The notes: generated from the sequence alone by a model not told the origin. Counted from the first letter of the stretch, positions 1-12,156 are shown. The stretch: DNA of 64,000 bases from Flammula alnicola (GCA_015499995.1 JADNRV010000004.1:806001-870000), one strand, 5' to 3'. A program made the numbers and translations.

Positions 1-2511
1 TTTTTCTCTTTATTATTATTTTGAGAGATTGGGATCACCAAGTTATTGGTGTCCGAGCTAGCCTCGGTGGCCGAAGAACGACTCCTATTTTACTGTAATT
101 GTACTACTCCCATATGCATATGTAAGTAAACATGTCATTCATAAGCGCAGGCTCTTTGTACATTCACCCAATGTATATCACCCCCTCTTCTTTGAATTTA
201 CTTTTGCATTTTCCAACTATTTCCTGATACTGTGATGATGACTGCAAGAGTCTATAACGATATTTCTGGCTGGAAATTGGTTCTAGTGTAAAGGTGCAGC
301 CTGTGGGCCACAATATTAACGTACCAATAATGCAAAAAGTATTCAGTTTCCAGCCTTTCACTCATTGCATTTTCTATGGTACGGTCTGAGATCTTCAGAG
401 TCCTTCGAAAGGCCTTATCCCGCCGTTCCCGGAATGCCAATCAACCAATCCCTCATGTCAAGATGACTACCTTTCCTTTCGGTCCAAAATTTAAAGAGCC
501 ACTTACCTCCACTTTCTCGCCTCTGCTCGCCGTTCCAGACTCTACTGTTGAATATACATATGACGAAAAACCCTTAAATTATTGAGCAAGTGTGCTAGTC
601 TATTTAATTGTTATATAACGACCGAAAGGGAGCTCTATCGACCTGATCACATGCAGTCGTGTGCCTCGCACAAATCTGAGATTCGAACACAAGATCGGCA
701 CGCGTCAAAGGCTGTCAAAGGTCCGTCAAAGGTCAAAGCTTAAAGTGCCATCACTCCTTGAAAGCCAGGTTAAATCTCAGGCTTGGCGGTTGTTTGCGCT
801 GTCTGGAAGCAAGGGTAGGACGGTATTTTCTATGTACATACTCTGTCCCAAATATTTCAGCTACTCCAATGACTCGCCACAGTCACTCTTGTTCAGCCGT
901 TTATGGATATACTTAGACAGTATGTATGTATACTCTAACGCGTATTTTGATAAGATGCTGCGTCCGAATTGGCTCGCTACAACATACACCCATGGATCTC
1001 CGTAAATTGTAATATACTACAACCCTCTGAATTTACCTCCTAGACTCAGAGCCTCGAAGCAAGGGCTCGCAAGCCGTTAGGGGAATAGCCCGCTTTGAAA
1101 TTTCAAATTACCGCCCGGCATGCTATGCTTACTATTACTTGGTGGAATTCCGAAAGGCAGTTGGCCAATATGATGTGTGCAGATGTAGAGATACTATAAT
1201 AGAGCTAAGAGGTCGTCAGCCAAAGACGACGTCACCCGAGAGGTGGGAACGGAGCACGTCTTGTCCTCAAAAGAACAAGAGATGAGGAGCGGGTCCGCTG
1301 CGGCGCTGGACCCGGCGGCGCATCACGCGCCCGACTACGGTATATTAGACTCCTGTAAACCTCTATGATTTTTAACACTGGTGAATCCAGTTGCCGTGGA
1401 AGATTGCGAAAAACTTGGAATGACGGTAAGCGTTTATATTCAGACCAAGTTTATTTCAAATATGGGAGGGCCTGAATTTAATTGGATTTAGCCCAGCTGG
1501 AGGTCACAAAAGATGGAATTGTGAAAGGGGTGATTATAACACCAACTCTAAAAGTTAGGTATGAGTTGGGGACTTGGAAATGGGCCAAATAAACCTACTT
1601 ATCTTATTTGTAGAGAGATTCTAAGATTGGAAGAATGGTGCGTGGTGGTTGTTCAGTCGCACTATTTCCAGTCTTTTCCAGTATTACCAAAACAATACTC
1701 CCTTCTTAAATTTGGATCCGCTGCTTCATCTTTGAAAATTTGAATGGTTTAATTTAATGGAGTCAAATTTCCCCAGCGACGGAGACAAACGTGTAACGGA
1801 GACAAAATCTCTTCCATAGAAGAGAGTACCGCGAGTCGATGCCAGGACATTATTCAGATAATTTAAAATTTGATTGGCCACGTCTGAATATATTTCGCTG
1901 GAAGCTATCACTGACTTCATTGGACTGAGACAATCGTTATTACCGAGGGTGCAGAGTGCTATCGATGTCATTGGAGAAGCATGCGCTGAAGCACTTAAAT
2001 TGCCTTCCACTTTTGCCCTACGTATTTATTTCTATGGAGCAGATCATACGGATCACGATAAAGATAACAAATTATTTTCGGGTGGCGATTGGAGGAAGAG
2101 GGATCAGAGTCGGATCATCATCAGACGTCGACTGGCCGGTTCGTTACACGGTTACAACCTATTCTCATCGCCTTCAAGAGTTGTTTATGTATGTGTAGGA
2201 GTGGGATACGGAATTCCAGCGAGCTGTATGCTGGCCATAAACTCAACATAAATTTCCCTAAAATTTATGAATCCGAGCGGCCATGGGATTTCGTGAGACA
2301 CTGCAGACCAAAGTTCATCCAACAGCTTCGAAGATTACATAAGCATATGTGTTGTCGCGCGGTCCCACCTTCACGAACCTACGACCCAAAGGCCTAAGTA
2401 TCATCAGGTCTCTCTAGACGTTTGTGTACTATGAAGACAAGGGACTATTTCTGAAAGCTATACTCTTTCGAGGCACCTAACTCCATAGCACTGGGATAGT
2501 GCCCAACTGGC
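1..2511. other. Left-edge region with no convincing gene
   Basis: Several short open frames exist on both strands (for example 1874-2251 + and 1726-2010 -), but none shows a family motif, a clear codon pattern or joinable exons. The stretch is AT-rich except for a GC-rich block around 1205-1340. A short run of GTCAAAGG-like units lies at about 704-745. It may hold degraded mobile DNA and the promoter of the gene starting at 2512. I cannot assign anything with confidence. Confidence 0.5.
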
Positions 2512-3217
2512 ATGTCGACAGCTTCGAACAAAACTACTCCTCCGTGGCCTTCCTTGTACAACCCCGGACTTGAGATCCTTCATATCGAACATCACCCGCA
2601 GACACAACCGGGGGGCGCTTACCTCTATCACGCAAAAGGCAAGAGAAACCATTCATCTTTCGTCAAAATTAACCTTCTCGCAGACGTTTTCAGATTCACG
2701 CTTTATTGGACGCTCGTTTTTTATACGCCTATATTCCTTCTTTGCGGCTCATACGCCTTCTGGAACTACGCATTCCCGCCTTCTCCTCGGTTGGCTAACC
2801 CCCAGAATGGCCGCGAATCATACCAACTCTCTTTGATGAATCCCGATGGTCTTCTGGTCCAAGCCGTGAAACCCCCAAAGCCGCACGAACGTCGATCGAG
2901 AGTTACATTTGCATTAATCGTCTTGCTGACGTTTCTTACGTTAAGCGTCGCAGGCGCTGTGATTGGGTCAGCAATCATGGGTTTTGTGACCTTTGGTTTA
3001 TACAAGGCTGGAAATTTTAGCATGTCTACGTAGGTGGTGCTCTTCTACCTCGTTGGGGTTTTATCTGACATGGTTTCCCCAGCTGGATACCCTTCTTGCT
3101 TGCAGTTATGCAGGTTGTCATAGGATTGCTGAGGTATGTAGTCTTCCGTTAGTCGCTTTCCGGCGGCACCTTACAATTCTGCACAGCGTCTGGCCATCTA
3201 TCGTCGAAATCATTTGA
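2512..3217 (+). CDS. TMEM170-family integral membrane protein
   Basis: Three exons (2512-3029, 3083-3133, 3187-3217) give 199 residues with clean GT-AG introns of 53 bp each. The first half is soluble and hydrophilic. Hydrophobic segments follow: one near residues 60-85 (starting FRFTLYWTLVFYTPIF), a second in the region VTFALIVLLTFLTLSVAGAV leading to a GSAIMGFVTFGLYKAG stretch, and a last one encoded by exons 2-3 (WIPFLLAVMQVVIGLL). This order and the small-residue-rich third helix match the animal TMEM170 family, whose members sit in the ER and nuclear envelope and affect membrane shape. The family call is from remembered sequence similarity. The function in fungi is inferred only. Confidence 0.7.
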
Positions 3218-4014
3218 TTGGATCTGACCGAACATACCTATATGTGGACTAAATCACTGTCTTGTACACCATTATTCAGATCTACATCATGCCCTTCGAC
3301 GAGTTTTTGAAATTGTGAAAGTAGGAGGATAGCGACTGCGATATGGGGCGTCGAGGCATTACTATCGAGCATCGTAAAATGGAAGATGCATAGCGCACGT
3401 CGTAATGCGCGTCCTCCAATTCGCTTCTGGAGGCTACCTGGTAGATCAAGAACGACCCACAAGCCTTCAAGGCTCAGGTTCCACATTCACGGGTTGGAAG
3501 ATGAAGGGTTCTCTTCCCGTAGTGTGCTAGTTTCTTGTCCAGCTGCACCTGATCGACCTGTGGCACATGTGGCAGATTTATAGTTCGCAAAGTTCAAGCC
3601 TGTGGCTGCCTCGGGCGCCCGCGCGTCGACAAAAAGATGCCGAGTGAATGTCTATTAGACGAAATAGCGCACTATTACTGGACATTCAGATAACGCTCTT
3701 TCTGATTGGCTCTGGACACCGCCCAATAAATTTGCTGTTTCGAGTTAACAAGAATGATTATATATATATCCAAAAGGTGCACGCCACAACTCCTGTCATA
3801 GAGCAAACGACGAGTGCAAGGGACTTGCAATTGCAACTCCATTTTTATTTGAGTTCAGGTCGTGAGCTTTTTGTCATTTGACATATAAGCGCTGAGCACT
3901 CGATCCCTAGCGACACATGGCGATCCTCCGCGGAGGGCAGAACTAGCACATATGCACTTAGTTGGCCCTGCTTTTATTCGACATGGATATCTTGGGTGAT
4001 GAGCAGCGACGATC
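3218..4014. other. Intergenic stretch between TMEM170-like gene and EngB gene
   Basis: Short minus-strand frames occur (3238-3486 and 3282-3470, with possible upstream coding at about 3500-3690), and their 3' ends point toward 3218. Reading frames are interrupted and I could not join them into a gene with consistent phases. A small minus-strand gene here is possible, but I recognise no family. Confidence 0.4.
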
Positions 4015-4970
4015 TCAGAGTCCACAAGCATCGACGATATTCTGTCTGACAAGTTCCAAGCCGAACGGAGGGCTCATCCCTGCGCTCGTGATCAGAGGTG
4101 GAAGGCACAGTGGAGCAGCTTCCCATATATCCTTTCGCATTTTCTCGATGACAGGCGCAAGGTTCCCGACGGGAACAAGGTCTGCCTTGGTGATCACGGA
4201 TTGAAGGGTGAAAGGTTGTGTCCCTCTTGCTGTCAGAAGAGACGTTGAGAGATGTGACAGCATCTGAACATCAAACTCATTCAACCCGTGTTTGGCGTTG
4301 AAGAGAATGTAGATTCGTCTTAGTCTGTTTGGTAAATTTAGAGATGGAGACAAGCGTAAGCAGATCCATGGGTGCTTCAACTATGATGAGAAGGCTTACT
4401 GTACTCGTTTTTGGACATAATGGTCAAATAGCGCTCCCCATTCAGGTCTACCTCGGGCCCCATATCCGGGTGCATCTACGAGGAGAAGCTTTCCCGGTTC
4501 GGCGCCAATGCGATAAAAATTCAAGGCTTTGGTATGCCCCTTCGGATGAAAGTATCATAAGTACTGGTCTCATGGGACACATATTAGCACTTACAGCTTT
4601 CTTACTCGTACTCAACAAGGTCTTCCTCCCTAATACGGCATTGAGCAAGGTGGATTTCCCTGCGTTCGCTCTACCTATGCTCCGTTAGGTTAGGCAGGAC
4701 GGCGTGCGTTTACCACTTTTCATTTGTTCAGAGCCACCCACCTGTGACTATGATCTGTTCGACATTGGTCAATGAGAAATAGACAAGACTCCTGGCACGT
4801 ACCTCTGGTAAACCGGTTGATTTTGGGATCGAGGCAATTGTTTTTGCAGCAGCAAAAAAAGCTGCTGCATGGGAATCCTTCCAGATGTTTTCTCTCGTCG
4901 TTGAATAACAGTGGCCTGAGACGCGAAGAAAACGCAAAATTGATATTCTTGCGTGAAGGAAATGTGACAT
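4015..4970 (-). CDS. EngB/YihA-type mitochondrial GTP-binding protein
   Basis: Five exons on the minus strand (4803-4970, 4742-4754, 4595-4674, 4400-4539, 4015-4324) give 236 residues. The start is chosen because MSHFLHARISILRFLRVSG followed by HCYSTT looks like a mitochondrial targeting sequence. The GTPase motifs are in order: G1 GRANAGKSTLLN, the switch I region KKAGHTKALNFYRIG, G3 VDAPGYG, then G4 TKAD and a G5-like SAG. This is the TrmE-Era-EngA-EngB circular family EngB, which acts in large ribosomal subunit assembly; a mitochondrial role is inferred. The 13-nt exon 2 can be avoided, because the preceding 48-nt intron (4755-4802) is open and in frame. Splicing gives a better fit to the family (LPE-IIVTGRAN). 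Confidence 0.88.
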
Positions 4971-5537
4971 AGTGTCTTGAAGCCTGCACTTTCGAGGCCG
5001 TCTAATTTGAACTGAAAAGTTTGCAAGCACACTGTTGGTGGCAGTACCGGCCCGAAAACGGTCCAACAAGGCTCCGACAAAACCTCAGAATTTGCTGTAC
5101 GCTTCTCCAGCTGACGAGATATTAGTAGGCAATACACGGTTCTGCGCAACCTTTGCATTCCTCTTGAACTTCAGAGTCCCGATGACCTATGTATCTAGAC
5201 TTGACATAAAAACATCTTTACATATTTCTTATGGAAGGCTTAACCAAACACGTGTAGCGGTCGCGTGAAGTTCGCGCCGGCAAATCGAATTTCATAAGTT
5301 CACTGAGTCGTTTCAAGCAGCTCTCGTTCATTGATACTTGAACGTTTGAACCTTCTATTTTTAATCCGGAGGCCCTCCTGACGACATTCGACTGCGATTT
5401 CTTTCGATAACCTGACTGACAGCAAATCATCAGACGTGTCCCAAAGAGTCGACCCGTGGTCCCACTGGTTACCAAGTTTTCAGTGGTCACGACTATAGTA
5501 GCTTTACCGAGGCTTTCACCGTGAATTTACCTCTGCA
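4971..5537. other. Divergent promoter region, EngB gene / M28 protease
   Basis: About 570 bp separate two divergently transcribed genes. Open frames on the minus strand (5218-5490, and 4769-5158 in a different frame from EngB) have no recognisable content. An upstream non-coding exon or alternative start for the EngB gene cannot be excluded. Confidence 0.5.
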
Positions 5538-8500
5538 ATGCCGTCTGGAAGTCGTTGGGGCCCATGGCGCTCCTTGATAACGTTGGCGCCCGTTCTCATT
5601 GGCGCCCCTTTGTTGGCATATCATCAACACTTCAGTGAGCATCTTGCATGCGTACAATTTCAAACACATCTGACCTTCATTGTCACATTAGAGCTGCCAG
5701 AACCTCTGTCTGCATTGTGAGACTATATTGAAATTAGTTGAGTTGAAGCCGAGGTACTAATGCAGTCACAGGACGGACCCCATAACTAAACTCCCGCAAA
5801 TATCGGAAGAGCGCATCCTTGGAGTCGCGAGACACCTTTCAGAGGATATCGGCTATCGTACTGTTGGAACATATGAGCATGCTTTGGCCGATAGATGGAT
5901 GGTTGAAGCTGCAGAACAAGTCCAGCAAAATTGTGAAAGGATTGTTAACAAGACAGGGAGGAAGCTTGAGTGTGAGGTGTGGCGACAGGAAGGCAGTGGA
6001 AATCACCGGTAAGTGGTTTTCTTATGTATGTATTCTTCATCTAGACTGATTTTTAATTGAGGTTCGATATGATGGGCAAACGTCTATACAAAACCTATGT
6101 CAATCTAAGCAATATCATCGTGCGCGTCTCAGACGGCACACCCGAAGGCAAGAAACACGCGGTACTCGTCAATTCCCATCTCGACAGTACACTGCCAAGT
6201 CCTGGTGCTGCTGACGATGCGTTATCTGTCGGAGTCATGCTAGATTGCATGCGCGTATTGGTCGAGACCCCCGAGTGGTCACCAAAGCACGCTATCATCT
6301 TCTGTCAGTACTTGCTTCTCAACTTCCTAGTAAATCAGCTAAATTCGCTGTGCGTAGTGTTCAATCATGCCGAGGAATCTTTGCAAGATGGTTCCCACTT
6401 ATTCTCTACCCAACATCCTATTGCATCAACGTATTAATTTTTTTTTTCGTGCCATATTTTTATTGACGCTGTTTCTTCCAGGGTCCGGGCTGTAGTCAAC
6501 CTCGAAGGTAGGCAGCCTTTTTTTTTAAAAAAAAAACAGTGAAATCTAATGCTGATCATGACCCTGATCTAGCTGCCGGCACAACTGGCCGAGAAATTTT
6601 ATTTCAAGCAACCTCAGAGGAAATGATCGAAGCCTATTCGCATGTTCCAAGGTGATTGGCTGGTTGTACACGCTAATCCAGAAGTCCTACTTACATGGAA
6701 CCACAGGCCTTATGGTACTATTTTTGCCAACGACATCTTCAGCTCTGGCATTATTCTCTCGGAGTATGTATATTTTTATTCTTTATGAGAAATTTTTGCT
6801 AACAGTGCCCGTTACCGTTAGTACTGACTTTCGCCAGTTCGAGCAGTATCTTAATGTCACCGGTCTTGACGTATGTCCCTCCTATACCATATATGTCGTG
6901 GTTCTGATAATCTTCTATAGATGGCGGTCGTAGGAAATAGCTATCTTTATCATATGCGGAAAGTAAGAACCTGGTCCTGGATAATTCTTGCATTCGAAAT
7001 TTCATCTTCCCTCGTCTTTAGGATATTGTTGAAAACATTGAGGCAGGTACTGCTCAGGTATGTTCAAATTCCTTATTGGCCCACTTTCTTTCCAATTTAC
7101 AGTAATTTACGCCCGCAGCACATGGGCGAAAATACTCTGGCGCTCCTCAAATATCTTTCATCCTCTAAGTCGCCTCTTCCTAGCTTGACCGAGGGCTATT
7201 CTCCTCCTACAACGGTATTCTTTGCCCATGTGGGGCCAACCTTCTTTATGTATTCCTTCAACACAGCCAAGATTCTTTACACCGCGCTCTTCATTATGTC
7301 CTTCGCCTTGGTTCGGGCGACTTTCGTCGATCCAGCCCCAGCTCTCAAAAAAGGTCACGGCTTCTGGAGAGAGCAAGGAAAAGGCGCTGTCGCAGTCGCT
7401 GCAAGTATCATTGGGACCTTGCTAGTCCCGAACGTCGTGGCGGTCATTATGAGGGTAGTGTTGAACAAAGGGATGAGTTGGTTCAGGAGCCCGTTGGCAC
7501 CCATTGGCCTATACGGTCCTGCTGCACTCCTTGGTAAGAATTTTCTTTCCTTTGCCTCAGTGTTGACGCGCAGCTTATTCTACGACATCTTAGGCACCAT
7601 GATCTCGCAGTATCTTGTCGGCGAAGTGCACGAGCAATCTGTCTTCACTGCTCTTCTTTTGATGCAGACTTTGATGGCTCTTGCCATCCAGATGATCAAC
7701 ATTGGGTCTGCGGCGATCTTCTTCCTGTCTGCGCTGCCTCTCTTCATCGTTTTCGCTCTGAATCAACTGTTTGCCGGTTCCAATCATCGGTTATCGTTAT
7801 GGACCTACGGAGTCGGTCAGATGCTGCCATCGCTAACTGGCACACTTTTGTTACTTGGTGTCACGGAGGTATTCGTCCCTCTGGTAAGATTATCTTATAG
7901 TTTTACTCTCACATATGCTACTACTCCGGTCTTCCTTCAATGCTGATTACCTTTCTTTTGCTCGATTAGACTGGCCGCATAGGTGCTGAGGCTCCGGCAG
8001 ACAACATCGTTGCCACGATTATTGCCAGTCTTGGCGCATTATCTTTCCCTCTCGCTCTGCCCTTCACGCATAGGTTTGGGCGACGAACTCTCCTGAGAGG
8101 CATTGTTTTGTTAAGCATGTTAATGACGGTGCTCATTGGGTTCTTCGCGATGATGGAGCCATTTGATAAGATGCATCAGAAACGATTGTTCATCCTGCAT
8201 TTGGAGAATGTGAGTACTCTCGAGCAACAAGTACCCCTTTCAAGATGAAAGTCTTAATATAATGTCTTGCAGATCACGACTAATGAACACCATCTTCATC
8301 TTGCTGCGGCCGATGGTGCACCTGGGTTCAAGGATCTAGTACATGACATCGTTAGAGAGTTCGGAACGACGGATGTCGACCCTGTTCCTGTTGTTATGGA
8401 TGACTATAACAGTGATTGGGATCCCCTATATCCCTTCTCTGCAGTATGTTTTTGTTCTTTATTTCCTCCTCCGTACATTATTTTAAAACGCTTCGCGGTT

Positions 8501-9068
8501 TAGTTCTTGACGCCATATAAAGTTCCTCTGGCCGTTCACCCTGGTTACGTCTCGCCTTGGGTCAACGGGCAGGAGTTCGTTGTCACAAGCGTGAGCCATA
8601 ACGAGAACCTGCTGCCGGGAACGAGGAATATCACGGTCACGATATCGCATCCTGGTCTCATCTGGACAGGTGCGCTCTTTTCCTCTCAATGTCAGAAGCC
8701 GAGTTATTAACACCATTGCAGTGATTGCGTTTGACGCCCACGTCTTGAAGTGGTCTTTAGACGATAACCCTCCAGACGAGCATGTGCGACACCACATCAA
8801 GGAAGGATCATTCTACGGACACGATACCTACTCTTTTGACATGGTCGTCCAAAATCCTCCTGGGACGTCCGAAGCTGGAGCAGAGATCCTCGTCAACTTT
8901 ATCGGTTTGCAGGAGAAAGGTATCTGGCCTGCCAAAAAGGGGGTGAAAGCCCAGGGTGGTGCTGCCATGCACCTCTTTGAGCATCTAGACGCGTGGTTGG
9001 AAGAAAAGACTCAGGGAACGGTGGACGCGCTGCTGTTGGGCTGTGTGGCTGGCGTTGCCGTTATTTAA
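5538..9068 (+). CDS. Vacuolar/ER membrane metalloprotease, peptidase family M28
   Basis: Seventeen exons join to 863 residues with every phase consistent: 5538-5634, 5692-5716, 5772-6008, 6062-6303, 6358-6430, 6482-6507, 6573-6651, 6707-6763, 6822-6870, 6921-6962, 7022-7057, 7119-7533, 7594-7883, 7970-8209, 8273-8443, 8504-8669, 8722-9068. A membrane anchor near the N-terminus precedes a lumenal M28 aminopeptidase-like domain. The di-zinc ligand motifs are visible: LVNSHLDS (His, Asp), GAADDALS (Asp), FNHAEE (catalytic Glu pair), VNLEAAG (Glu) and a late YHMRKD His. A polytopic membrane region (exons 12-14) and a lumenal C-terminal domain follow, as in yeast Pff1 and animal ERMP1. It probably cleaves peptides in the vacuole or ER lumen. 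The in-frame 60-bp intron 7534-7593 is inferred from family alignment. Confidence 0.92.
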
Positions 9069-9400
9069 TGGACGATCTCATCCGCGACGCAGGATTGAGG
9101 CCGGAAGGATTGTTTGGAACAGACTGATCTTATGGGTAATTGATACCACATACGGATATAATATGTATACCTCCACTTACTACTTAGACGACTGCATAGT
9201 ATTTTGCTAGAATGAACAAGGCCACCGCCGTATATTCCACATACTTGGTTAAAGAATGGTGGACCACATGAGTGGATACCAATCAAATCTTAGTGGACAC
9301 TGGGCGGCCACGAACACGACACCAAACGGCTTTGAAGTCATCTACAAGGACGAGAAGAAGAAAAAAAATTCGAAAACGAATCCAGCGCATTTCCAGTGCC
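9069..9400. other. Intergenic, converging 3' ends; left edge of PEBP duplication
   Basis: This lies between the 3' ends of the M28 gene (+) and the first PEBP gene (-). From about 9292 the sequence (beginning AGTGGACACT) is homologous to sequence from about 12058, which marks the left edge of the tandem duplication. The 9292-9400 part is probably 3' UTR of PEBP copy 1. Confidence 0.6.
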
Positions 9401-10215
9401 CTAAGCCGTGGACGGGTCTGGTCCAACCAACATGAAAGTACCTCCAAGAGGTTGGCCAAGTCCAACTGCTCCAGCGAATTGGCTGATGTTGAAAAGGGCG
9501 ACAGAGGTAGTCGGCGTGACGAGAGTCTGATTATTAAAGCCTCTTGGCTGGTCGAAGAGAAGGAAAACGTATCTACACAACCATCAATGAGTAAAGGAAT
9601 CGAAGCTTCAAACAAATATGGCAGGCAACATGCTCATACCGATGAGGGTCCGAGCCTGCAGGCGGGGTAGGTTGAAGGAAATTACTCAATGCCGGGGTAG
9701 TGTTTGTAAGCAGTGAGGGCGTTCTCGTTGACTCCAAGAAAAAGTTTCCACCCAAGAAATGGCGAATTTGAGCCGAGGTGGGCATTTGAGGAGTGGGGGC
9801 GTCGAGGTCGACCATTGCAACTACGAACGGACCCTTTGACGCAGGGCCTAACACGCTGAACTTAGGGGGGCCCACCGTTGCTGCGAGGAGAGTATGAACG
9901 TTTGAGCACGTTATCGAGCAGTACTGTATACACACCATTTCTCGGAAGGTGAACTCCGGCATGCAACACAATTGGTTTAGCAGCTGGCTCAGGAAAAGTC
10001 ACTTCCAGCAACACTTTAGGCTCGAAAGCAAGGCTGAGATTTCCTGGGATCTTGTTCGCGGAATAAATGTTAGTTTTTAGGCTCGAGGTTGTGATTTGTT
10101 TGCGACTTACATGAGCAGCATCAAATGCTCTTTTGACCTCGCCGAGGCTTGTATCTTGCGCAATCGCCTTGAATGCACAGAATGCAAGGAGGATAGCTGG
10201 CGAGGGGAATTTCAT
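9401..10215 (-). CDS. Secreted phosphatidylethanolamine-binding protein (PEBP) family, copy 1
   Basis: Four exons on the minus strand (10111-10215, 9936-10050, 9640-9880, 9401-9572) give 210 residues. Residues 1-19 (MKFPSPAILLAFCAFKAIA) form a signal peptide. The PEBP core shows a DLDAPTP motif (family DPDxP), a GNFFL segment in place of the family's usual W-containing motif, PHRYVFLLFDQP (family HRY) and a terminal GGTFMLVGPDP. The family binds lipids or regulates kinases. The secreted fungal branch is of unknown role, and some members are described as carboxypeptidase Y inhibitor-like. Tandem partner of the gene at 12157-12965. The start was chosen as the ATG giving an immediate signal peptide, and it is conserved in the second copy. 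Confidence 0.88.
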
Positions 10216-11700
10216 GGCTAGAGTCGAACCACAGTGGATCATCTAGCACTGTGCGTCGCCATTCTTATATTCGCCGGGGTACGGAATCCTTGTCTTCCGA
10301 CAAGCTACTATCAATAAGTTTGCAACACACCCACCCAGCCTAGAAAATTAGCACCATGCAGGAAAAGAGCTAACACACCTTAACACACCTCATGATTATG
10401 CTGCGGAGGTACCAAGGAACTTAATGGCCGTATGGATACTATCTTGCAAATCAGGAAAAAGAAGCATTACATGGTAATACTTGCTGTGAAAATGCGATTT
10501 AGCGTGAGTCGTTGCTATTGTGAAAATAAAAACGCACCATCGCGTCAGGCTTGTGTGAGAACCGTTGGGATTCATGCGTCATGTAAATAGGAGGGCTTGC
10601 AAATCTATGGCCCGGTCCATTAATATTTGCCACATGCGCGCTATGTTCAGAACTTCAACATCGGAAGGTAGCCAAAGGCTCTCCCGCAAACAAGCTAATT
10701 AGTTGCTCGTTATTCTCGATGGTCCTGTTATTCCTCAATAAATCCGCGTTTCAAAAAAAGTGCGAAGTTGAGAACGCCGAGGAAGCTCAAATGAAGCTCA
10801 AAGCTGAGAGAGAGAGGACACGACGTCACGGTCAAGTTCGCATTTGGCCGGGTTTTGGCCGGGTTTACCGCCCATAGTGCTGGGTATGTTACCTGCCCGG
10901 CAAAACCCGAAATGGCATTTCTCGAGTGTTGTCGTCAACCTCCTGGACACAAATCTGTATCGTGTACCACGAAATCTTGCAGGAGTGTAGCTATGCATGT
11001 TTCAAGCAAATTTGTCTCTTTAGAATTTTTTCAACTGGTCTTGAAACGGTGTAATAAATGAGAATGTTATCTGCCACAGCCAAATTTGTCTCTCACAGTG
11101 TCTCAAATGACTATTTGTCAATTTATGCACCCAAATCTTATCCTTGAGCCTTGAAGTTTCGCATGAGTGTAGCTTAGAATGTAAATAAAATAGTTGTCTC
11201 TTCAAATTTTTTAAATTTTCAGCTCGAGCTGTGGAAGACGGTGCAATGTTATCTGCCACGGCCAATGTTATCTGCCATTACCATATTTGGCTGGCATGTT
11301 ATCTGCCATCCCCTCCTCAAGAGCCCTTTTCTGTCCAGTTTCAGCAGATGGTCCACAGGGTTTTTGTGTTCAAAAGGTTTAGATATATACATAGAATACT
11401 CATAATTAATTGCAGGTCCGTAGGTAAATTAGTAAAGGTGGTAGCTCAAATTATGTCTCCTACCCGCCCAGAAACAGCAAATTCTCGAGCTTGATGCGCG
11501 CTTTGCGCGCCGGGAAAAAAACCCAAAAATCAGAAAAATTGATAGGATCGCAGAATCAAGCTAGGATATCGATTGGCAAAAAAAAATCAGTCCATTTCTG
11601 TGAAATCTCTCTTTTTCTCTCTCTTTTTCTTCCTTTTTCCTTCTTTTTCCTCTTTCGGATACCCAGTAGTATGGTGGGAGAACCTTTGGCCGGGACCGAA
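10216..11700. other. Upstream region of PEBP copy 1, with unit-specific insertion
   Basis: The first ~500 bp are recognisably homologous to the promoter of PEBP copy 2 (shared blocks such as CTCATGATT and GCAAATCTAT). The part from about 10800 to 11500 has no clear counterpart in the second unit. It contains a short inverted repeat of GGCCGGGTTTTG type near 10849-10910, an imperfect direct repeat (about 10977-11095 versus 11160-11265) and four GTTATCTGCCA motifs. No coding potential was found. Confidence 0.55.
10977..11309. repeat. Imperfect direct repeat with four GTTATCTGCCA motifs
   Basis: Two diverged copies of a ~110-bp block share a GAGTGTAGCT start, an AAATTTTTTxAA centre, an A/GACGGTGxAAT part and a GTTATCTGCCACxGCC end. 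The 11-bp core GTTATCTGCCA occurs at 11066, 11248, 11267 and 11298, all in the same orientation. The nature is unknown. It could be a non-autonomous element remnant or a cluster of protein-binding sites. Confidence 0.5.
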
Positions 11701-12058
11701 AGAAGATCAACCGGCCCGGCCGCTTCATCCCGCTCGTCGTGCTTCGATCCAAGAGGTGCAAATAGAACATGTCGATGCAAGGCCAATGCAAGGTCCCAAT
11801 GTCCACTATACGAGAAAAAAGATATTGCCAGCTATCTATACACACTTGATCGTAAACATAAAGTAAAATAGTAGAAGAGACATTGAGAATACAGCAGGGT
11901 CCAGGTATATGCCAAGTGATACTTGAAGTTGAAGAAATATTGGACATCAGAAGGGCGAGGGCGCCCGGAATGACTTGAAGAATAATCATGAGGATAAAGG
12001 GAGAAGAGAAAGGGATGGAGCGGGAAAAGCGAGGTTGGTGGAAAAAAAGAAAGAAAGA
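11701..12058. repeat. Segmental duplicate A of the Sds3-like gene 3' region
   Basis: This block is clearly similar to 13768-14085. Both start with AGAAGATCAACCG, share a long near-identical core around CTTGATCGTAAACATAAA and GAATACAGCAGGGTCCAGG, and end in an A/G-rich tail. The right-hand copy is the sequence immediately downstream of the Sds3-like gene, so this copy is a displaced 3' region created by tandem duplication. It ends abruptly at the AGTGGACACT junction at 12058. Confidence 0.8.
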
Positions 12059-12156
12059 GTGGACACTGGACAACTACGAACACGACAATTTTGAAGACAT
12101 CTACGAGGACGAGAAAACGAAAGGATCGGGAATGAGTCCAACACGTTGCCAATGTC

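Noticed and set aside
660..720. Possible tRNA (GATTCGAAC-like B box)
   Set aside because: No matching A box or cloverleaf stems at the right spacing could be found.
1874..2251. 125-codon plus-strand open frame
   Set aside because: Overlapped by frames on both strands, with no motif, no intron logic and no start context preference. Cannot be supported as a gene.
11561..12073. 170-codon minus-strand frame within duplicate A
   Set aside because: The matching part of duplicate B does not preserve the same frame, so it is not conserved as protein. It is a displaced 3' region.
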